Below, piece after piece: positions 21,435 to 30,543 of a stretch of 64,000 bases of DNA. The stretch spans positions 26,881,901 to 26,945,900 of the forward strand of contig OZ038527.1 of assembly GCA_964036665.1 (NCBI GenBank). The letters run 5' to 3'. Source of the stretch: Gordius sp. MW1 (taxonomy: Eukaryota > Nematomorpha > Gordioida > Gordea > Gordiidae). The translations under genes and the position numbers were made by a program. The first letter of the stretch is position 1, and every line of letters begins with the position of its first letter. The notes beneath the pieces were generated by a model. The model had not been told where the DNA came from. It was given only the letters and a program-made list of their open reading frames with translations, and did not search any database.

Positions 21435-24314
21435 ATGAAATTAAACATTGGATCAATAAACATCAACTCACTAATGATACAAGGTAACCAGCAACTAATG
21501 CTCATGTTTGCCCGTAAACATAAACTAGACGTGCTATGTCTACAACAAACACGAATTCCTTCCTCAAGAACGGATACATATCCCGACTATACACTTTATC
21601 ACTCCGGGGTTACCGACAACCCAGCTTCAGGAGTTTCCACACTGGTAAATAGGCGTCTCACTGTTTTGAGCCTAAACCGAGTCAACGATAGAATTATAAT
21701 ACTAAACCTAAAAGTGGGTGCTCGCACAGTGTTAATTATAAATGTTTATGCACCAACTGCATCATACAAACTACAGATCCTTAAAGAATTTTTCAAAGTT
21801 ATTGTAAAAGCAACAAAAGATCTGACTTCTAGGGCAGTCCCAATAATAATAGGAGACCTCAATGCCTCTGTTGCCCTTACGGACCGGGATGACACCAACA
21901 TAATCGGCCAAAACACGTTGGGCTCCAACAATAGGAATGGAATTTTCTTGAAAAAATGGTGTAAAGAATATAGGTGGCGAATTGCTTCCACCTTTTCTCA
22001 ACTTTCCAACGACCAGCTAGCTACCTTCCGTGGTACAAATACCTCCCGACCAAGTCAAATTGACCACATGCTCTGTAGGTCACGCCATTTTAAGACCGTC
22101 AAGAACTTCAAAGTAATTCACGATCCCGTTACAGTGAATGCTGATCACCATGTGATTACCGTAGAACTAATAATAAAATCAGCCACTCTACATGTACCCT
22201 GTACAAACAGAAACCCAATAATAAGACCTCAAGGCATAACAGGCAATCTGGAGTTTAAAGATAATCTTCTCCTTAAAGTTAAAGACACTGTTTTCCCAAA
22301 GCTCTCAGTCAACGAACACAGCATTGAGTTATCAAAGATATTTGCGAACCCACCAAAGCAAAAAAACCGCATCAAGACGAAAACATGGTTTTCCCAAAAG
22401 ACACTAGACCTGTTGAAGACAAGGACGAATATATTTCATTGCAAAAAGGATCTTCCGTTCAAACACTCATGCTTGTCTGCCCTTAGCAAGCGTATCAAAT
22501 CAAGTATACGACAAGACAAAATAACTTTCATCAATTCTAAAGCAAGTGAGGCAGAATCAGCTGCACGTTCGAACAATAGCCATCGCCTCTTTACAATTAT
22601 TGATAGCCTTAAATACAATACATTAGCTAAGCGCACCCATTATAACATAAAAACAGACAACAGCTCTAACGACTCAATAAACCAGACAAAAGCTTGGGAA
22701 GCCCACTTCCGTTCTATCCTATCCCCCCATTCGCCCGTTCCTGTACTGGACATCTATAAAGAATTTATTAAGAACTTCAAAGGACCTCCGCCGCTCCCGA
22801 TTGACACACTCCCACCATCCATCTCCGAGATTGTTAGAGTGATCAAAACTCTTAAATCACATAAGGCAGCAGATCCGTTGGGGATGACTGCTGAAGCACT
22901 TAAAGCGGACTCGGACCTATCCGGAAAACTTCTATACCACCTTTTTTACAAAGTCTGGGATAATGAGGAATTACCAAACTCCTGGTCGTTAAGCCGCCTT
23001 AATAAACTATTCAAGAAAGGAGACCCTTCTGATCCAAACAACTATCGGGGAGTGACAATCATAAACCTTGAATCAAAGCTCTTTATCAAAGTATTATACA
23101 ATAGACTCTACAACCAGATAGACGATATACTTAGACACAATCAAGCGGGGTTCAGGAGGTGCCGCACAACCACGGAACATATTATCACTCTAAGAAATAT
23201 AATGGATATCTCCAGTACTAGCAAAACCCCTCTTGTCCTTGTATTCTTGGACTTAGCCAAAGCTTTCGACTCTGTACAGCACCTATATATATGGGAGTCC
23301 CTATGCCTATTGGGAATACCAAAGAAGATAATCAGAATCATTTTTATTATATACGCAGACATGAAGGTAGTTGTCTCTCACCTTCATCATCTATCAGACC
23401 CAATTCTCGTGACGACAGGAGTCAGACAAGGCTGCCCATTGTCTCCCCTTCTCTTTATTATAGTGATGGATCTGATAATGAAAAGGTCAATACTTGCCTC
23501 CGATGGCATTACGTTAAACGGAACTATGCTATCCTCACTCATCTTTGCCGACGACTTATGTCTGGTGGCGACCTCTACAAAGAAGGCCCAATCTATGGTG
23601 GACAAATTCTCCGATCAGGCAAAACAAGCTGGACTATATATAAATGCCGACAAATGTGCAATGATAACACTAAACGTTCCCTCAGAGGACAGGATACTGA
23701 TCAATAACAACCCTATTAATGTGTCCCACAAAGTTCGATACCTAGGAGTAGACCTCACAACAGACATCTACGCCGGAGTAGATGTGGAGTCAAAATTACA
23801 ACGTACCCTGGTTAAATTCCACTCTTGCTCCGCCATATGGAGATCCCGCCACTTGACGCTCCCTACACGACTCAGGATTTTCAAAGTAATGATCCTACCA
23901 GTTCTGTTATACGGTTGTGAATCCTGGTCTTTAAGAGCACCTACTCTAAGAAAACTTCAAGTCAACGTGAATAAAATGCTGCGGATAGTTTGTAGAATTT
24001 TCTACCCTAACATAATATCAAACGAAGATTTGTGGGTTCGATGCAAAATTCCTCCGATAAAGAATATAATTTCAACCAGAAAATGGGGCTTCTTAGCCCA
24101 TCAGGTAAGAAGAAAAGGAACTAATTATTGTTTATCTTCCCTGTTTTGGCGTCCTCCTCTATTAAGGGGTCGCGCGTGCAATAATAGTTGGCTGTACAAA
24201 GTATTCCGCGACATGCAAACCCTCGGTAAAGATTGGACCTCGTTACAAGCTATCATGAATGATAGAAAAGCATGGAAAAATTTCTCGGAAACCCATATTT
24301 CTCGCCTCCACTAA
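21435..24314 (+). CDS. LINE polyprotein: APE-like endonuclease plus reverse transcriptase
   Basis: A 959-codon open frame. Residues 1-235 form an endonuclease/exonuclease/phosphatase fold: IGSININSL at the start, IINVYAPT, IGDLNAS, SQIDHML and NADHHVI. RT spans about 480-760 with FKKGDPSDPNNYRGVTII, QAGFRRCRTTTEHI, FLDLAKAFDS, GVRQGCPLSPLLF and the catalytic FADD. The C-terminus carries YGCESWSLRAPTLRKLQ and a Trp-rich tail typical of RTE-like LINEs. The expected catalytic Glu of the LQET motif is Gln (LCLQQTR), so target nicking may be lost although the frame is intact. The start Met precedes the conserved first beta strand by only a few residues. RTE-like placement is an inference from motifs and the microsatellite tail. 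Confidence 0.92.
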   Translation: MKLNIGSININSLMIQGNQQLMLMFARKHKLDVLCLQQTRIPSSRTDTYPDYTLYHSGVTDNPASGVSTLVNRRLTVLSLNRVNDRIIILNLKVGARTVLIINVYAPTASYKLQILKEFFKVIVKATKDLTSRAVPIIIGDLNASVALTDRDDTNIIGQNTLGSNNRNGIFLKKWCKEYRWRIASTFSQLSNDQLATFRGTNTSRPSQIDHMLCRSRHFKTVKNFKVIHDPVTVNADHHVITVELIIKSATLHVPCTNRNPIIRPQGITGNLEFKDNLLLKVKDTVFPKLSVNEHSIELSKIFANPPKQKNRIKTKTWFSQKTLDLLKTRTNIFHCKKDLPFKHSCLSALSKRIKSSIRQDKITFINSKASEAESAARSNNSHRLFTIIDSLKYNTLAKRTHYNIKTDNSSNDSINQTKAWEAHFRSILSPHSPVPVLDIYKEFIKNFKGPPPLPIDTLPPSISEIVRVIKTLKSHKAADPLGMTAEALKADSDLSGKLLYHLFYKVWDNEELPNSWSLSRLNKLFKKGDPSDPNNYRGVTIINLESKLFIKVLYNRLYNQIDDILRHNQAGFRRCRTTTEHIITLRNIMDISSTSKTPLVLVFLDLAKAFDSVQHLYIWESLCLLGIPKKIIRIIFIIYADMKVVVSHLHHLSDPILVTTGVRQGCPLSPLLFIIVMDLIMKRSILASDGITLNGTMLSSLIFADDLCLVATSTKKAQSMVDKFSDQAKQAGLYINADKCAMITLNVPSEDRILINNNPINVSHKVRYLGVDLTTDIYAGVDVESKLQRTLVKFHSCSAIWRSRHLTLPTRLRIFKVMILPVLLYGCESWSLRAPTLRKLQVNVNKMLRIVCRIFYPNIISNEDLWVRCKIPPIKNIISTRKWGFLAHQVRRKGTNYCLSSLFWRPPLLRGRACNNSWLYKVFRDMQTLGKDWTSLQAIMNDRKAWKNFSETHISRLH

Positions 24315-24591
24315 TATGACTTTTTTACTACCCATAATCTAATGACTAATTATTAACCATAACCCACACCTAAGGTACATTAGCTTATTATCATGCATAT
24401 TTACACTGCTTAATACATACATTTGTTACAGGAATAAAATCACAAGTTAGCAATAACGTGGCCTTATGCGCCATTTGGCGTGAGAAGGGGCTCAACCTTA
24501 GATTGCACTTACTAAGCTCTTGGGCGTCTTCGGGGCAAAAAATACATACATACATACATACATATGTACGATTTCAAAATTCCATATTTCT

Positions 24592-25215
24592 GTTTTTTTA
24601 TTCAATATTAAACTTTTAAGGTTTATAATAAATTATAAGATGGTTCAACATGAAGTTTATGCTTTGTATATTGGACTCAATCCAAAAAGTAAAGAAACTT
24701 CATGATAAATGTTAATATATAGAACTGTTTCTGTTTTTTTATTCAATATTAAACTTTTAAGGTTTATAGTAAATTATAAGATGGTTCAACATCAAGTTTA
24801 TGCTTGGTATATTGGACTCAATCCAAAAAGTAAAGACACATGTTAAATGTTAATATATAGAACTTTATATGATTCCAATCAATCCAAAAATAAAAAAACT
24901 CCATGATAAATGTTAATATATAGAACTGTTTCTGTTTTTTTTATTCAATATTAAACTTTTAAGGTTTATAGTAAATTATAATATGGTTCAACATCAAGTT
25001 TATGCTTGTTATATTGGACTCAATCTAAAAAGTAAAGACACTTCATGATAAATGTTAATATATAGAACTTTATATGATTCCAATCAATCCAAAAAATAAA
25101 GAAACTTCATGATAAATGTTAATATATAGAACTTTACATGATTTTAATCAATCCAAAAAATAAAGAAATTTCATGACAAATGTTGTTAATATATAGAAAT
25201 TTATATAATTCAAAT
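24592..25215. repeat. Tandem array downstream of the LINE
   Basis: Three long units (about 24592, 24730 and 24930) start CTGTTTTTTTATTCAATATT and run through TTTATGCTTGTATATTGGAC to AATGTTAATATATAGAAC. Shorter units of ATTCCAATCAATCCAAAAAA, TAAAGAAACTTCATGATAAA intervene and follow. No coding potential. Confidence 0.85.
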
Positions 25216-25539
25216 GAAATAGCATGTTTAACTTTAATGTAAATGTTTTAATTAATAATTAAGTTTACCACACAAATATTTATAATAAATAATAAAATTC
25301 AAAATTAAAGAAACTTTGTGATTAATGTTGTTAATATTTAGGATTATATATTTAAAATAATGAAGTAGTTAGATATTCATAAATTACAACACAAATAAAT
25401 ATATTAAATATTTTATTTTTACATTTGTATTACACATATGTATTACACATATTATAACATTTGTATTACACATATTATAAATTTTAAAAAATGTGGTGTA
25501 CCAAATATAAACAATCTATTATCAATATTCTCCACTAAG

Positions 25540-26030
25540 AATGGAGTTCCATTTTTAAGGTAGTGGCAATCTCAAGGGAGAATTATATCTTCAATTGTTT
25601 GAGGTATTTTAGGTCTGTTTTTATGAACAATTCTATTCAGTGTTTTGATCACGGATTTCAAAGACGGCAGAGCATGTGGGTATTGCCAAATATCCTCAAC
25701 TTCTTCCCTTCTTTGGTAAATCACATCATTGTATACCTAAATAGATCAATTATTATAAGACCAAAGACATATATTTACCTTTGTAATTGATTCCCTGAGA
25801 CTATTTTGCATAGCCTTCTTTAAATTACTTTTTGTCAGAAGGCAATGATACTCATCAGGTTTATGGTTATGATTTTTTTTATTTTTGCTAAATTCTCAGA
25901 AAATATTAGTCTACAAGGACATTTTGAATGCCTGCATTGATAATAAGTGCAAGTTTTTGTAGATTTGTCAACTACATAAAGATAGTTATTAAGGACTAAA
26001 ATGTTTTTCCCTTTTTGGGATGGCAAGAAT
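25540..26030 (-). pseudogene. FLYWCH-type zinc-finger / MULE N-terminal fragment
   Basis: The minus-strand frame reads SQKGKNILVLNNYLYVVDKS, then YYQCRHSKCPCRL, then (after an AT-rich break) NHNHKPDEYHCLLTKSNLKK. This is the C-x4-C...H-x-H arrangement of FLYWCH fingers found at the N-terminus of MULE-like transposases. Downstream sequence to 25540 decays. Confidence 0.6.
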
Positions 26031-26039
26031 GTTATATCT

Positions 26040-26515
26040 AAATTATAGTGTGGTTACATAAACTAAACATAAAATGAATTTACTTTGGGTATTAACACGT
26101 GGTGTACAGGCCTGTTCAATGACATCTAAAGCATCATTGTTGGAATCTATTTATAAATAAGATAGTTAAACATTAACTATGTTACATTGAATTATGTCAA
26201 ATTACTTGCTACAATATTATTTGGTGAGTTTAATGTGGCATCTTGACTTGAATCTAAAATAAATAAGGATTTTAAAAAATATACTCAAATCTCTTACTTC
26301 CATTAACATCTGATATAAGGGCTTGTTAAATATAATCTAATGAGTTCAATAAAATTGCTTCTTGACTTAAATCTAAAAAAAATTCAAAAAAAATACTAAA
26401 ATCTTTTACTTTCTTGATCCTCTATGGGTATGGACATATTTTTTACAACTAAATACTTAATTTAAATTATAAATTTCTTACTTTGCTGACTATTTCTGAT
26501 GTTATTTGACAATTA
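26040..26515. other. AT-rich, imperfect repeats, no gene
   Basis: Two or three degenerate ~130-bp repeats share CTTGACTTGAATCTAAAA and ACTCAAATCTCTTACTT phrases. Ends at the poly(T) that marks the 3' tail of retroelement copy 3. Confidence 0.5.
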
Positions 26516-29500
26516 TTTTTTTTTTTTTTTTTTTTTAATGTATATATTGTTTGTTTATTTAAACGTAAGAACATTATAAAAACGAAGTGTCAAAATTCGA
26601 AAAATATAGCGGATGTAAAACAAAATAAAAATATTATGATTCAAAAATGTCGCATGTGTCATCTTGTAAAAGTGGCCAACTGTCGGCCAGGGATTTAAAA
26701 TTGTACTTAGCTATAAAAATACCAATTTTTTGTTTAAGTAAAAAATTAGTGGAATATTTAGAGGGCGGGCAGCGACGGCTGATTTCTTTAAAAAGCTTAA
26801 TGGCGGCCGGACCAAAAGTCCCAGAACACGAGGCAACGATAGGGGTAAAGATATTAGATGGTAGGAGGGCCTGGTATTTAACCGTTTTGCGGTGTTCGGC
26901 GAGAGTCAGAGCGTTGTAGTTTTGGTTAGAGGGGGCGAAAATGTCTATGCAGGTGAAATCCCATTTAAGGGGTAGACCATTTTGCCAAGGGATAAGGGTA
27001 GAGCCGTCTGGTCGCATCCTTCCCTCCAACGAAGGGTCTGACGGCTCTAAAACGGAGGGAATGTTGGCTTTTTTAAAAGCGGCTTGGATAAGGCTATTCA
27101 CCTTTTCGTGCCTTATGTATTTAAATTTATTGTAAAGGCAGTGTAGGGGATGCCTTGCATAAATGTCTATGCTCTGGGAGCAGTTGCGGCAGGAATATTC
27201 CTTTGAGTAGGGAATTCCTAGTCTGAGGGCGATGGCGTATGCTAGCTCTGGGTCCTCCAACATCAATCCAGAAAGTGAGCTAGGATAAGCTTCAAGCCAC
27301 TCGTGACCCGATCCGTCAAAAACTAAAGATTTAAGGTTGAAGTGCTGGCGGGCGTCGCAACTCGATAAGAGGTAATCAACGGAGCGCGATACGAGGCCAG
27401 CATCCCAATCCTTTTGTCTAGAGGTTATGGGGAAGGGGGTCCCTGGGTTGACGTTGGCTGACCAGACGTCTAGGGCTTCTACAAACGACGGATCCTCATT
27501 TGTTGCGATTAAACGGTCGATCAATCCTTGGGCAGATTTATAAGAAGAGATAAACGCAGCTAACGAAATTGAGGTAGCTGGGCGTATGCCCAAGCCGCCA
27601 GCTTTAGTAGGTAAAGAGGCTTGGAGCCACGAGGAAGTGCTGAATTTGATATTAAGAATCGCTTCTAAAGTATTCTTCATGAAGCTATCGTAGCTTTTTA
27701 AAATCTCGGGCAATAAAAAGGCTGAAGAGGACCGGAAGCAGTGTTGAATTTTTGAGATGTTGAAATAGTTTTTAATGATATAAAATGCGTGGTGTTTGGG
27801 GAGGGTATTAAGAATATCCATCTTCGATGTAAGAGTTGATAAGTGGCTATGTAAAAATTCTTTTAAGGCGATTTGCCCACCTATTGGAGAGCCTAGATGA
27901 GTAAAACTCATCAATTCAACTTTTAAAAAGGGCTTAAAAATGGAAAATTTGTTGGTATCCGGGCACTGATATATCTCGCATTTAGAGATATTCAATCTCA
28001 AGTTTAGGGAGGTTTCATAATGTTGGATTAAAAGAATGGCCTTGGAAATTTCTTCAGGAGGGCCGCATAAGGTAGCATCGTCCAGGTACCAGACGTTTAA
28101 TGATAATGAGCATTGGTTTGAGAGGGATTCAGTTAAATTTTTGATCCCAAGACAAAACAGAGGTGGACCTAGGGGGTCTCCCTGTTGAATACCTTCTGCC
28201 GAATCAATTAAAAAGTCCCCAAACTTTAGTTTTGATATACAACCGTAACTTAAACTGATGTAATTTGAAAACTTTGGAAACTCATCAATGAAGGTATTTA
28301 TTATCGTTTCTCGGCGAATATTATTAAAAGCATTGGCAAAGTCCAGTTTAACCATGCAGTGATTGGAGGGAATTTGTTTTAGACTTATCCGCGCAGCGTG
28401 ACTGGCAGCCTCACAGCCGCCTTTAACCCCAAATCCTAATTGATGAGGAATTAACTTGTCGCTTAAACTGGATTTGATTGTCTTACAAATGAGTTTTGAT
28501 ATTATACGTCGAAAAACACTGCCAATAGCAATGGGTCTCACCGAATTATCAGGTTTTTTGATAGCGATGAGTTTAGCGCCGAACAATATAGGGATTATTT
28601 CGGTAGGAATATTACCGTTGACAATTAAATTGCATAGGGACGTTATAGAGTTGAGTAAAATTGCAGCGCTCACATTTTGGAGGTTAATCAGGTCTTGTAA
28701 ATAAACAGGGCGGAAACCATCAAGGCCTGCTGCAGAGTCGATGGGAAAGGAATTGATGGCTTCCCGAATGTCGGATGAGTCTAGTTTTATGGAAGAGGCT
28801 GTGGTAGGGAGTCGATTTGCCGATGAGGATGGGGGATGTTTAGATTTGAGTTGTTGGTATGAATCAAGGGAGTAAGGAGCAATTGAGTCATTGTCATAAA
28901 ATATTCTTAGAGCACTTTTGGGGTTAAAGTTATCAATTTTTTTAGAAATTAGTTTAGCAGTTTGCTTGGCAGTGGAGGAGTTTGGGGATTGTTTGTGCTG
29001 GGGGGTATTTTTAAAACTATTATCAATATTGAAATTTAAAAAGGAGTCTTTAATATGTTTGGACAGATTTTCAGCGTTGGGTCCTCTTACATATAAGGTG
29101 TGAAAGGTAAGCCTGAAAAGCTTATCCCAGTTAGTAAGATTTGAGGGAGAGTTTGTTATGGAAGTTATAAGGTTGATTAAAAACTGTTGAGAAGCCGGGC
29201 GAGCTCCCCTAGGGATTCTTGAAATAGTATTGGGGAAGGTTAAGGCTAAAAAAGAATCACTCCAAGAATAGTCCAAAGAAGTGGTAATAATGGGGCTGTC
29301 TAAGGATTGAGTATCTGAGTTGGACGAGCAAGGGGCATTATGAGGAGCATCCTCTATTATGGAGGCAAGAGGTGGAATAAGAGGGCTAGCAGGTGGGAAT
29401 TTCCCAGAGGAGATACAACGAGCAGAAGGGTGGCCATGTATTATAAAACAGTTATTTTTTTTGAGGCTAATAAGTTTTTTGCATGTACAACAAAAGGATT

Positions 29501-29725
29501 TAGTTGAAACCATTTTTAACTTATTTTAGGGATTAAAGCATTTGGTGAACCATTATTAAGATATATATAAATTATATAGATATTAGTTTTATAAAAAAAA
29601 CCTCTGAACATTTTAAGGATAATATGTGTATGAAAAAGGTGATTGTTGCATTGTATGTGGACTTATGTTTAATATTTATTTTTATGTATATAAATTTAGG
29701 CCTAAATATGTATTGTAAAAAGAGC
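26516..29725 (-). mobile_element. RLE-type retroelement copy 3, full length
   Basis: The element runs on the minus strand from about 29725 to a 20-nt poly(A) tail, seen as T at 26517-26536. The 5' limit is where identity with copy 8 stops: both share sequence up to TATTGTAAAAAG and then diverge. It has a short leader of about 210 bp and one ORF. I find no target-site duplication. On the right it abuts a FLYWCH-like coding relic, into which it may have inserted. Confidence 0.85.
26634..29513 (-). CDS. RT with N-terminal zinc finger, CCHC knuckle and RLE-like nuclease, intact
   Basis: A 959-codon open frame. Residues 8-33 hold a CxxC...H...C finger (CCTCKK, HGHPSARC). IPRGARPASQQ lies near 118. 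The RT has DSAAGLDGFRP near 257, AIKKPDNSVRPIAIGSVFRR near 325, VKLDFANAFNN near 395, [11 protein letters not shown] near 445 and catalytic YLDD near 485. A thumb-like region includes LPTKAGGLGIRP. Near 780 a CCHC knuckle (CRNC...HPLHC) precedes an RPD...WDFTCID...AE..K..KY block, resembling the restriction-like endonuclease of R2-type non-LTR elements. All expected catalytic residues appear present. The product would nick target DNA and reverse-transcribe element RNA. Order matches R2/NeSL-type elements, but the exact clade is unknown to me. The ATG is shared with copy 8. Confidence 0.88.
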   Translation of the reverse strand: MVSTKSFCCTCKKLISLKKNNCFIIHGHPSARCISSGKFPPASPLIPPLASIIEDAPHNAPCSSNSDTQSLDSPIITTSLDYSWSDSFLALTFPNTISRIPRGARPASQQFLINLITSITNSPSNLTNWDKLFRLTFHTLYVRGPNAENLSKHIKDSFLNFNIDNSFKNTPQHKQSPNSSTAKQTAKLISKKIDNFNPKSALRIFYDNDSIAPYSLDSYQQLKSKHPPSSSANRLPTTASSIKLDSSDIREAINSFPIDSAAGLDGFRPVYLQDLINLQNVSAAILLNSITSLCNLIVNGNIPTEIIPILFGAKLIAIKKPDNSVRPIAIGSVFRRIISKLICKTIKSSLSDKLIPHQLGFGVKGGCEAASHAARISLKQIPSNHCMVKLDFANAFNNIRRETIINTFIDEFPKFSNYISLSYGCISKLKFGDFLIDSAEGIQQGDPLGPPLFCLGIKNLTESLSNQCSLSLNVWYLDDATLCGPPEEISKAILLIQHYETSLNLRLNISKCEIYQCPDTNKFSIFKPFLKVELMSFTHLGSPIGGQIALKEFLHSHLSTLTSKMDILNTLPKHHAFYIIKNYFNISKIQHCFRSSSAFLLPEILKSYDSFMKNTLEAILNIKFSTSSWLQASLPTKAGGLGIRPATSISLAAFISSYKSAQGLIDRLIATNEDPSFVEALDVWSANVNPGTPFPITSRQKDWDAGLVSRSVDYLLSSCDARQHFNLKSLVFDGSGHEWLEAYPSSLSGLMLEDPELAYAIALRLGIPYSKEYSCRNCSQSIDIYARHPLHCLYNKFKYIRHEKVNSLIQAAFKKANIPSVLEPSDPSLEGRMRPDGSTLIPWQNGLPLKWDFTCIDIFAPSNQNYNALTLAEHRKTVKYQALLPSNIFTPIVASCSGTFGPAAIKLFKEISRRCPPSKYSTNFLLKQKIGIFIAKYNFKSLADSWPLLQDDTCDIFES

Positions 29726-29860
29726 ACAACCCTTCCTGGGCATTGAAATTTACTGTACTTGCTGCACTTATAATACATTTGTTCATTTTTTCCCTCTTTA
29801 ACATTGATATAATCATCATAGTTAAAGAGGGTTAAAATGTAATGTTTTCTCTTTGGTTTT
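29726..29860 (-). pseudogene. FLYWCH-like zinc-finger fragment
   Basis: The minus strand reads HYILTLFNYDDYINVKEGK, then MYYKCSKYSKFQCPGRV, a Y-x-C...C-P-G-R pattern as in FLYWCH/MULE fingers. It ends abruptly at the 5' end of retroelement copy 3, which suggests the element inserted into it. Distinct in sequence from the FLYWCH piece at 25.5-26.0 kb. Confidence 0.5.
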
Positions 29861-29947
29861 TTAAACCCTACAACAATATATTTACACTTGAATACTAATG
29901 CTTAAATATATTTTCTTTGTTTTGAAGATTTTGCGTCAAAGAGATTC

Positions 29948-30065
29948 CCACGTTTTCATGATATTAAGTACAATTTAACATATGTTAAATTTGGCGCGTA
30001 GTAATATTTTCGGGATTTTGGGGGGGAACCCGAGACCGAAATCACAATATGAAAACGTGAGTAAG
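29948..30065. repeat. Short foldback with ACGTTTTCAT ends
   Basis: CCCACGTTTTCATGATATT at the left and AATATGAAAACGTGAG at the right are inverted and about 115 bp apart. The core includes GGCGCG and GGGGGGAACCC. Probably a small MITE; no duplication identified. Confidence 0.5.
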
Positions 30066-30110
30066 AAATTTTGTTTATTTCTTATTTTTTGGATCGAATA
30101 AAAAAATGGA

Positions 30111-30401
30111 ATGTCAGATCGCTTATACAGTACAAGATTTGGATCGTGTAACAATGGCCATTTGTTTTTTGCTTTTTTGTCCAATGGCACTGAATCACCA
30201 TGTCCAGTATGCTATAAGATAATTGTAATAACAAAACTTGGAAAGTATGTGGTCCATGGCCCCCGCAACAACTGTTGTCCAGCATCGAAGACATTCCATT
30301 TACTTTACCCCACAACACCCCTAACAATACTTCCTAACAGTTATTTCCATGACAATTTACATTTTTTCTCCTGCACACCTATACGTTCAGATAATTTCTG
30401 A
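30111..30401 (+). pseudogene. RLE-type retroelement N-terminal fragment
   Basis: The frame includes SPCPVCYKIIVITKLGKYVV, then HGPRNNCCPAS, matching the N-terminal CxxC...HGP...C block of this family, followed by unrelated low-complexity residues. It lies just upstream of, and in the same orientation as, copy 4, whose own N-terminal block is separate. It is therefore a relic of another copy or a duplicated start. Confidence 0.6.
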
Positions 30402-30543
30402 AACTTCAACCTTCTAATTCTTATGGCAAAAGTTCACATACTATTATTCTTATTCAATATTTATCTATCAATGAAAAGTTAAAGCAATTTCGATAAATTG
30501 CCTATCATCATCGGATAGTAAAGATATCTGTTTCTCTATTTTT

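Larger units (their letters stand above)
19860..24560 (+). mobile_element. APE-type LINE, apparently full length, with candidate TSD
   Basis: A single long ORF (21435-24314) sits between two copies of CATATGTACGATTTC (19845-19859 and 24561-24575). The 3' end is a short ACAT microsatellite (about 24541-24564) rather than poly(A), as in RTE-like LINEs. The implied 5' UTR of about 1.57 kb includes a cluster of CGTCTGCTTTT repeats. The duplicated phrase also occurs, partly tandem, just left of the 5' copy (TACGATTTCAAATTTCCATA), so the exact break is uncertain by about 20 bp. Confidence 0.75.

Noticed and set aside
26516-29760. Target-site duplication for retroelement copy 3
   Set aside because: The bases next to the poly(A) and those next to the 5' boundary show no convincing shared word; recorded as absent.
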